64,000 bases of DNA from Gigaspora margarita (Eukaryota > Glomeromycota > Glomeromycetes > Diversisporales > Gigasporaceae): the NCBI GenBank assembly GCA_009809945.1, contig WTPW01001252.1, positions 1 through 64,000 of the forward strand. The letters are read 5' to 3'. The notes under the pieces were generated by a model. That model made no database searches. It worked only from the letters and a program-made list of their open reading frames with translations, and was not told the DNA's origin. The position numbers and the translations under genes were made by a program. Positions within the stretch are counted from its first letter, which is position 1. Each line of letters opens with the position of its first letter. Of this stretch, positions 56,237-64,000 are shown piece by piece.

Positions 56237-57392
56237 TAATCTGAAAAATCTGCAATATATTAAATTCTATAGTTACCTTACATAGTTTTGATTACTTAGT
56301 TGATTTACCACTCTAGTACGTACGTAGTTGTAACGAAGTTGTATTAAAATTAAGAACGGATGTACTAATGAATTATATTCAAACTTACTAACCTGACTTT
56401 AGCATTTATACATGCGTATATAGCTGTCAGCATAATTGGCGAATTACGGTATATGCACGAATAATTACGAATAAATGTAAACCAAAACACCATATTACAT
56501 AATATTGCAATTATTTTCATGCTACCATTTGCCATATTACCAGACTGCAATATTGCACAGTAACTTTCTTGACTAGTTAGATTTAGTTTTCATAAACAAC
56601 TATAGTAAAAGCAAATGTATTCGATATATTTTGTAATAACTAATGTTCGAAGGATCAAAATTGTGGTCTTCTGTTAAATGACCCAGAGAATTACCCCAAA
56701 CTAATAGACAATGATTTTATATCATGTTAATATTTTCCGATAGTGAAGACTTGTGGTTAGGGTTCTTAATGCTTCGGGTATTTACAGGTTGAACCTAACC
56801 CACATTGGAGTAGGTAATTGTGCTCCAAAAACATTGACCAATGACATTATTAAATTAACAATATTGATGCGCATTTCTTTGAGGGTTAAGTCCGTACAAT
56901 GAAAAAAGTTCTTATTTTTATTAAGCTTTAGTTTTGATCACATATATTAGCAACTGAAATTAGCATATATATAATGTATTTATTCATTGCATAATTGAAG
57001 TTCATATTACGATAAAAATGCATTGTAAATGTTACACATCCTATCACAAAAACTGGCTGAGAAATCATTACAATACTTCGTGTTATAAGTAAAAAAAAAA
57101 AACTCAGCTCCTAAAGGTACTCACTTTAACCCTAAACCTACTCTTAACTATAAATTCTCTCAATGAAAATTTTAATATAACACCACGGATGCATTTTATA
57201 AATTCTTGCATACATTGTATAATTTTTACGCATAATTTTTTATTTTTTTTTTTTTTTCGTGAAATTGGCGCGCAAATCTTAAAAACTTACAAAAAAGAAT
57301 ACATATAAAACATAGAAATACATATGCATATATAAAATTTTAATAATTGCAACATAAGTTTTTTCTCTTTTTTTTTTTTTACAATTATTTGT
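56237..57392. other. intergenic; 56706-57256 is repeated at the window end
   Basis: No gene seen. The segment 56706-57256 reappears exactly at 62962-63512 behind an adapter sequence. This copy is continuous with its flanks and is the genuine one. It lies 3' of the 57.4-kb gene. Confidence 0.6.
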
Positions 57393-57860
57393 TTATTGAG
57401 GTGTGATACCTCCAATCATATTCATAGAATCCGGTGGCTGATTATTAGAATCCGTCAGCGGGATAAAATCGGTAATGCCCTTGTAAATAATTTCATCTAA
57501 TGATTCCTCGTTGGTTACGTTTGAAGTTGGAATGGTTGACAGTGGAGCTGGTGTCAATACTTCAATGACGTTGTTTGTAAGGTTTTTATACTCCTCTAGG
57601 ATTTTGTCTCTTTCACTTTCGGAGACAGTGAACCACAAAAGCTCACCTATTCGTTCAACAACAGAGTCATCAAAGCTTCCGAATTTTCTCACTTTGAGTT
57701 TTATGACAAGCTCATAAATGTATTTAACAGTTATGGAAGTCACGTCATTAATATTTTGAGCTAATTCATTTACTTCAATTTCACGCGACGAAAGCGAAAG
57801 ACCGCTTTTGACTAAGCGATAAACTTCGCTACTAAATTTTTGCGAGTTTTGAGATGCCAT
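57393..57860 (-). CDS. conserved-looking small protein, unknown (155 aa)
   Basis: An intact ORF from ATG 57860 to TAA 57393. It is hydrophilic with no membrane segment. The N-terminal about 100 residues are predicted helical (SSEVYRLVKSGLSLSSREIE, TVKYIYELVIKLK, RIGELLWFTVSESERDKILE); the rest is a flexible acidic, proline-containing tail (LTPAPLSTIPTSN, DSNNQPPDSMNMIGG). An AATAAA overlaps the stop codon (CAATAAAC), and an A-rich run follows on the minus strand, giving a plausible poly(A) signal. Helical spacing might fit a small nuclear or adaptor protein, but I do not recognise it. The intron-free, undamaged frame and its own 3' signal support a real gene. Confidence 0.6.
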   Translation of the reverse strand: MASQNSQKFSSEVYRLVKSGLSLSSREIEVNELAQNINDVTSITVKYIYELVIKLKVRKFGSFDDSVVERIGELLWFTVSESERDKILEEYKNLTNNVIEVLTPAPLSTIPTSNVTNEESLDEIIYKGITDFIPLTDSNNQPPDSMNMIGGITPQ

Positions 57861-59745
57861 TCCAAGGAAATAAATGATTGCAATGCTTGAACAACTATAA
57901 AAAAAAAAAAAAAAAAAGAGGGGGTCAATTATAAATGTATATATAGAGATATGGCAACAATATAAGATAAATTTCGTGATTGTACTTATTGATTTGTTAT
58001 CGTGAAGAAATCAGTCAATTAGTAATTAAAAAAGCGCCAAAGAAAATTAAAAGGTAATTTACTTTTTTGGTCTTTATAAACTATAAAGCGTGTAAGAATT
58101 GCGCGACATTTCTATCATGTAAATGAAAACAAATAAAAATATTTGTTCACATATTTCCTATTTTCGTAAAGAAAATTTCTGGTATAGGCACGATTAAGGT
58201 CGACCAGTATATAAACGGTGTTATTTTTAAAGAAGTGACTAAACGGTAAACGTTGATTTAAATTAGCTTTTGTGTCACCAATTGTATCTCAACGGTTATG
58301 ATCATAAACATCACGTTTAACCGCCAATTTACTTGTATGGAAACCAATCGGGATCTAATTATTAACGGTTATTCAAACCACTAAGGCGCGAATATTTTGA
58401 TAAGGTTAAAATAGGAACATGAACATATAAACTCTTTCATTTGCAATTTTCTTTTAGAAATATGTATTGTAACTAAGTAGATCACTGTTTTTAAATGTTT
58501 ATCTTATCATCTAATGTAAATTCCCATTTATGTTCATCGGAGACATGAATTATAGAAAATTCCGATAAACGTCGAACATATTAGAAACTTTTTACCACAC
58601 TTATTATAGACAATTTTATTTTTGCGGCTGTTGTTTCGCCCTTGTAATACCACCCTTAATAATATGGTGGTATAAAAATTTGCTCAATTTAGTAAATACC
58701 TCAAATAGCTAATTTTCTTTCTGGTGTTAATATTTTTTTCTTATCAATCTCTGCACCAATATTTGTATACATAAATGTATAAATTTAAAATATGAAGCAA
58801 AGTTTATTATTTAAAAGTTTAATTTCTACTTTAAATTATCAGTTATACTGTATAACAATTGAAATTATCTTGAAATTTAAATTCTTATCTCCGAGATTCT
58901 ACTCTGACCAGGATTGGAATATCCATTTTGGTAATTATAGTAAATAATTAAAAACAATATAATTCCTTAAGCATTTAACTTTGCCAAACTTCTGAATTTT
59001 AAATTAGAATTTAAATTAAATTTAAGACCGATTATATTATCGGATTGACTTTTGTATCTTTAAGCATCTCAATTGGTGAACTCAACAATGTATCTGATTG
59101 GTCTATCTGATAAAATTGCCAATTAGATTCTTTATTGAATTCATTGAGAGGAATGCTTGAAGCACACTCGATCGCCAGCAAATCACATAAAGGTGATATT
59201 TTTATAATAAGCTACTCGGGTCTATACCGTTTGAATTATTTCACATTATTAATATAACTAATTATCAATCGACATATTAATTAAACTACTTAATTAAAAA
59301 TTTTCATTAAACATTGCCTCTTATTTAGGTTCATATCATTCGAATTAATTTAGAGTGTTCCCAAATATCTTACTTGATGGTTTGGGATCAATTAATCGCT
59401 TTGATGAACAAATATAGTAGTCATACTATTTGTTTTTATGAATCCAAGATTAAACCGTTCTCAAGACGTAGCCAAGTAATAGCGTTCCTATGATCTTAGG
59501 ACAGAAAACGCTATACGTCAAATCGGGATGATATCAATTAGTGATCGAATGATTTTTTTATGTCTTAACATTTTCAATGAAATATGATTGGATAAAAGTC
59601 ATGCATATGCCAATTCATAGTCATGTAAATCACGGGACCACTAAATTTTTGCACCATTAATTGCTAGCCGTTCTAAAGCGTCCTAAATGTAACCGAATTA
59701 ATTTTAATTCTTTCAGCCGATCAGATGTGCTTATCATTAAGATAA
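57861..59745. other. intergenic, no gene seen
   Basis: The part next to 57860 is the promoter side of the 155-residue gene; A18 at 57899-57917 lies there. AACGGT occurs repeatedly at 58210-58375 (ACGGTG, AACGGTAAACG, AACGGTTATG, AACGGTTATTC), a possible Myb-type site cluster. Nothing coding in the rest. Confidence 0.4.
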
Positions 59746-59805
59746 GGCCACGCAAAGTTGATTTTTCGTTTTGCATTACTCGCAGACCCATTTTTTCAAT
59801 TTTTC

Positions 59806-59841
<36 letters not shown>

Positions 59842-60048
59842 TCTCAATTGTGCAAATTGTTCGATTTATGACATTTATTTTTCCGCTATTCTCAACCAAT
59901 GTCATCCGAAGGAGACTTTAATTTTCCGTAATTGTCCAACAGGACTGACGAAAATGAAAAATTGACCTTGCATATCCTTATATGTGAACATTATTCGATT
60001 AATTTACAGTAAACTTAAAAAAAACCCCGAAATTAACTTTGTGTGGCC
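59746..60048. mobile_element. MITE of the GGCCACGCAAAG family, complete copy
   Basis: Ends GGCCACGCAAAGTTGATTTT and the complement of GGCCACACAAAGTTAATTTC face each other over about 21 bp. Copies 1 and 2 (8.7 and 39.8 kb) share only the left end. No clear target duplication. The T run at 59810-59838 lies in the interior. Confidence 0.65.
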
Positions 60049-60390
60049 AAAATAAGAGGTAGCTTATGACCAAAAATTTTAAATAGTGAAAAATGCTAAG
60101 TGTGTTTATTATTCCGATCGACCTGTTTATTTAAACTGTTTTCAAGAAACTAAGGATGTTAATCAGCTCGGTTTAGTCGGTTTTCGAGTCGGTTAGAGTC
60201 TAGTCGTTTAAAATCGACTCGAAGTCGACTTCAAATCATATGACATTTATCAAATTAAGCATTATGGCAATTGATACGATTTATTAGAAGAACTCCATTG
60301 CTGAAACTTGCAATTAAACACTAGAATTACTTTAAAATAATAATAAAATAATTTTAAACTATCTATATAGTTATAGTTATTCTGTAGTAA

Positions 60391-60642
60391 GGCTGTTCGA
60401 AATTACAATTTCGTTTAACGTCCCCCCCTCCTCCGGCTCCAAGAGTCCCCCCAAAATTAAACAGGCCAATCAGAGTGTTCATTGCGTCTCAGGATTCCTA
60501 TAAGTCACGTTTTTATAAGTCAACCAAAAATAATGCGATTAATTTTGCAATTTTAACATGTTTGTTTAATTTGACCCCCATCCCCCCACCACACTTAAGC
60601 TTCGTAAGGGAACTTTAAACGAAATTATAATTTCAAACAGCC
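60391..60642. mobile_element. 252-bp MITE with TAA duplication
   Basis: Ends GGCTGTTCGAAATTACAATT and the complement of GGCTGTTTGAAATTATAATT are flanked by TAA (60388-60390 and 60643-60645). C-rich interior strands CCCCCCTCCTCC and CCCCCATCCCCCCACC. PIF/Harbinger-like by duplication and GG terminus, like 13869-14134. Confidence 0.85.
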
Positions 60643-60949
60643 TAACTATGGTTATACATTTACTATAAGTTAGCAATACGTCTTATATTATTGTATAAAC
60701 AGCATTTTTTCAAATTTGATCGTAAATTTCAAGAGAATATATAAACATTTCATAAAACTATTAAAAAATGGTTCAAACATACGATTTTCAATTTTAATGC
60801 ACCTCTTTGCATTTATTTCCTTATCTCTCAAGCCTATAACTAGCAAACGGGACACTTTCGTATTTTGTTCAAGCATTTATCCCCATGGATAATATGAATC
60901 ATTAATGCATTTCGTTATAAAATTTTTAGCGGTTTTACACATTCAAGAT
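60643..60949. other. intergenic, no gene seen
   Basis: Short spacer upstream of the pseudogene. No feature supported. Confidence 0.4.
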
Positions 60950-61978
60950 GATAATATGGCTGAAGAAATTATCAATCTTCCATTGATCCATAAGTTAAAA
61001 TTTCTTCATTCACTGCTTCACTATTCAATTGGCGTCCCAATGCGGTAATGATCCCTGATGGATCAAAATATCAAAGATACATTAATTCTATTACAGTTAT
61101 GGATCTTAATTTAGAAATAATTAATCACACAATTAAAGCTATGATAAAATTTGTGGTTATGGATTTATGCCTGAATATTTAAGGCATAATAAACCAGAAT
61201 TTTCAGAAAGACCACATGGATTAAAGGCTTTAGATTATCTTAGGTTTGAACGTCCGTTTATTGAACCACATACCTTCTTTTGTTATACTTTATACAATTC
61301 GATCATTTTCAATAGCGTGGAACATTGGTTATAATCTTCAGGATCATTTTAAATCCTTTATTATCTGACAGTGTTAATAAAAATAAGAAACGGGAAGAAT
61401 CAAAATCTTTTAAAACAAATCTCTAAGATGATTAATTCTTACGATATTCTATACGAACCCACTAATGGGTAAACCATATTTTTAAACGGGGCCTCGAGAT
61501 TTATGGTGAAATCAGTGGCAAGAATTCTATCATCAAAGTTTTCTGGAACTTGCTACCTTCCAACCCGAAACTATTTTAAAACTCCTGGACAAGTACTTGG
61601 TATATGTTCTGCCTTTTTGATAAGTGGATGATTTCTTGAATATATAACAATAGTTGTTTTTATCATTTTCGCTAGATTATATAGCATTTTCTTATTTCAT
61701 GGAGTATTTTTGATTTTATGAGAGGTTGTTAAAGACAAGATTTTGGGATTTTAAAGATTATTTTGGACCCAAAATTTTTTAAGATGGCGTTGCTTTTACC
61801 GATCGCAGTCTTTACCTCACCATTGTTTGTGGAACCACAAATTGAAGGACTAAATTGTTATTCAAATCTAAATATATGGGCAGAGTGCTGCAAAAAAGGG
61901 GAAATCGACAAATTTTCAAATTTTTTTTTTTTTTACACAGATCAATTTAGAATGAGATTAGGATCGTTTTTCACTTAA
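60950..61978 (+). pseudogene. wax-synthase-like (MBOAT-type) pseudogene
   Basis: Coding blocks in changing frames and with stops: LDYLRFERPFIEPHTFF (about 61221-61275), SFSIAWNIGYNLQ, then PRDLW, TGA, NQWQEFYHQSFLELATFQPE (61489-61560), which matches the LRDFWGRRWHQ...F signature of wax synthases. Next are AFLISG, TGA, FLEYITIVVF and FLFHGVFLIL (about 61610-61720), the SGLxHE and HG regions, and MALLLPIAVFTSPLFVEPQIEG (61782-61850), the usual C-terminal helix ending in PLFV.P. Such enzymes esterify fatty alcohols with acyl-CoA in the ER membrane. At least five stops or shifts make it inactive. The identification rests on short motifs. Confidence 0.5.
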
Positions 61979-62293
61979 AACACAAATGCAGTTGTATTAA
62001 TAAAATTTTTTGTAATATAGCTCTTAAAGGTTGTATTTTCTTGTTTTGTCGATTTCCTCCCTTTCTGCAGCACCTAGCCTATATATGCGAATCAAAAAAC
62101 GTGGACTAATAAAAATTTTCATGAGATACAATAAACAAAATCGCACCGAACTCGTGTTATTATATGAAAAAATAAATTTCATACGGATTAATGATTATAA
62201 TTTCGTTTAACCTAATATTTCTGTGAAGACTTTTCCTTTCAATAAGATTATAGTGAAGCTTATGAATATTATCTATACAATTAATAAAAATCA
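61979..62293. other. intergenic, no gene seen
   Basis: No supported feature. Confidence 0.4.
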
Positions 62294-62507
62294 TTGTCGC
62301 GGCTGAAGCTGGAAATGGCTGAAGCTGGAAATCAGATAAGCTGATTTAAAAAAATAAGTCCTACCAAAATCCACTTATACTCTTTTATTATTAAAACTAA
62401 CCCTAAACCCTAACCTAACCCTAAAAAAAAACCCTAACAAAAGGCCCTAAAATTTTTTAAAAATTTCATATTAAAATAATTAAAATTTCCAGCATCAGCC
62501 ACGACAA
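62294..62507. mobile_element. 214-bp MITE with telomere-like core, copy 2 (inverted)
   Basis: Ends TTGTCGCGGCTGAAGCTGG and the complement of TTGTCGTGGCTGATGCTGG are flanked by TCA (62291-62293 and 62508-62510). It is the reverse complement of 30424-30652 at high identity, including the AAACCCTAACCTAACCC core. Confidence 0.85.
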
Positions 62508-62942
62508 TCATTAACAAGATTCATTATTCCATATCGTGAGAAAGATTAATTTTCAGTTAGTTATCGATCATCATAACTATGCGTATAACCGACAATTTGA
62601 ATATTTTACTTATGCACGTTTTATTATTACATTTACTAGTAAGGGCGCAATTTTTAGAGTTAGGGGTTAAGGTTAGAGGTTAATATTGGAGTAGAGATTT
62701 TATTAAATATGATAATTCGAAGCATATTCACTACCATATAACTGAATAAATTTAGAATGCTTACCAGCTCAAGTGCCAACTAAATACCTTAGACTTTAGC
62801 AAGTTTTTGTGAGTTGATTTCTCGAGCAATTCGTTTTTATGAGTTGATTTCTCGAGCAATTCATGTATTGAAAAACCATTGATGCCATAATTGATCAATT
62901 TAAATAATGATAATGTTGTTTCACGACTTTATATTATATCAT
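62508..62942. other. intergenic, no gene seen
   Basis: An 18-bp near-tandem TTGATTTCTCGAGCAATTC occurs twice at 62815-62864. Genuine sequence appears to end at about 62942. Confidence 0.45.
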
Positions 62943-62961
62943 CTGTCTCTTATACACATCT
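62943..62961. other. Tn5 mosaic end (Nextera adapter) contamination
   Basis: CTGTCTCTTATACACATCT is exactly the 19-bp mosaic end used in transposase-based sequencing libraries. It sits at the joint between native sequence and a duplicate of 56706-57256, so it is a library artefact and not a genomic transposon. Confidence 0.95.
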
Positions 62962-63512
62962 AGACAATGATTTTATATCATGTTAATATTTTCCGATAGT
63001 GAAGACTTGTGGTTAGGGTTCTTAATGCTTCGGGTATTTACAGGTTGAACCTAACCCACATTGGAGTAGGTAATTGTGCTCCAAAAACATTGACCAATGA
63101 CATTATTAAATTAACAATATTGATGCGCATTTCTTTGAGGGTTAAGTCCGTACAATGAAAAAAGTTCTTATTTTTATTAAGCTTTAGTTTTGATCACATA
63201 TATTAGCAACTGAAATTAGCATATATATAATGTATTTATTCATTGCATAATTGAAGTTCATATTACGATAAAAATGCATTGTAAATGTTACACATCCTAT
63301 CACAAAAACTGGCTGAGAAATCATTACAATACTTCGTGTTATAAGTAAAAAAAAAAAACTCAGCTCCTAAAGGTACTCACTTTAACCCTAAACCTACTCT
63401 TAACTATAAATTCTCTCAATGAAAATTTTAATATAACACCACGGATGCATTTTATAAATTCTTGCATACATTGTATAATTTTTACGCATAATTTTTTATT
63501 TTTTTTTTTTTT
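62962..63512 (+). repeat. artefactual copy of 56706-57256
   Basis: About 551 bp identical, wherever compared, to 56706-57256 (offset 6256), beginning right after the adapter and running to the N gap. A mate-pair junction read probably extended the contig end into distant sequence. Confidence 0.9.
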
Positions 63513-64000
63513 NNNNNNNNNNNNNNNNNNNNNNNNNNNNNNNNNNNNNNNNNNNNNNNNNNNNNNNNNNNNNNNNNNNNNNNNNNNNNNNNNNNNNNNN
63601 NNNNNNNNNNNNNNNNNNNNNNNNNNNNNNNNNNNNNNNNNNNNNNNNNNNNNNNNNNNNNNNNNNNNNNNNNNNNNNNNNNNNNNNNNNNNNNNNNNNN
63701 NNNNNNNNNNNNNNNNNNNNNNNNNNNNNNNNNNNNNNNNNNNNNNNNNNNNNNNNNNNNNNNNNNNNNNNNNNNNNNNNNNNNNNNNNNNNNNNNNNNN
63801 NNNNNNNNNNNNNNNNNNNNNNNNNNNNNNNNNNNNNNNNNNNNNNNNNNNNNNNNNNNNNNNNNNNNNNNNNNNNNNNNNNNNNNNNNNNNNNNNNNNN
63901 NNNNNNNNNNNNNNNNNNNNNNNNNNNNNNNNNNNNNNNNNNNNNNNNNNNNNNNNNNNNNNNNNNNNNNNNNNNNNNNNNNNNNNNNNNNNNNNNNNNN
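63513..64000. other. assembly gap
   Basis: 488 N to the end of the window. Confidence 0.99.

Noticed and set aside
62943..62961. Native Tn5-like insertion
   Set aside because: Only the 19-bp synthetic mosaic end is present, at a chimeric joint; it is a library adapter.

Overview
The window looks like nuclear DNA of an arbuscular mycorrhizal fungus close to Rhizophagus irregularis. The DNA is very AT-rich, genes are sparse and carry short GT-AG introns, and most of the sequence is transposon. Several protein types are ones I associate with that lineage: Sel1-like repeats next to a tyrosine-kinase-like kinase, a multi-exon Uma2-like PD-(D/E)XK protein, an RNase-H-fold DNA transposase and a GT25 glycosyltransferase. 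The assignment is inference from gene content; no species marker is present.

Layout. 1-8 kb: an intronless five-helix membrane protein (2198-3880) followed by a 43-nt A tract, then a two-exon, strongly divergent histone H4 on the minus strand (5280-5697), then AT-rich spacer with inverted repeats. 8.97-12.03 kb: a decayed DNA transposon with terminal inverted repeats and a 9-bp target duplication. 12.04-24.86 kb: a Ty3-type LTR retrotransposon. Its 5' LTR was split by a 2-kb hAT-like element, which carries a minisatellite that was itself hit by a small MITE. Its gag-pol is broken by stops and frameshifts, but the integrase end and an extra ORF are open. 25-31 kb: tandem and palindromic repeats, MITEs and a LINE fragment. 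32.3-34.9 kb: Sel1 repeats with a premature stop, followed by a two-exon kinase. 35-39 kb: a hAT MITE, a GT25 pseudogene and a nine-exon Uma2-like gene. 40.2-46.2 kb: a very large imperfect palindrome broken by two tRNA-like retroposons, which are in turn broken by hAT-type MITEs. 46-57 kb: gene-poor sequence with foldbacks, a SWIM-finger transposase relic and a TA-flanked inverted-repeat element with a nested retroposon. 57.4-57.9 kb: a small intact gene. 59.7-62.5 kb: MITEs and a wax-synthase-like pseudogene. 62.9 kb to the end: an assembly artefact and a gap.

How it works together. There is no operon-like pathway. The plausible expressed genes are the membrane protein, the H4 variant, the kinase, the Uma2-like protein and the 155-residue protein. 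They sit as islands in a nested transposon landscape whose insertion order can be read from target duplications.

Two artefacts need care. A 1187-bp exact duplication joined by one N (16569-18943) looks like an unmerged contig overlap. A 19-bp Tn5/Nextera mosaic end (62943-62961) followed by an exact copy of 56706-57256 is adapter-derived chimerism. Single Ns at 12-15, 31 and 53 kb mark low-quality consensus, so frameshifts there could be sequencing errors.
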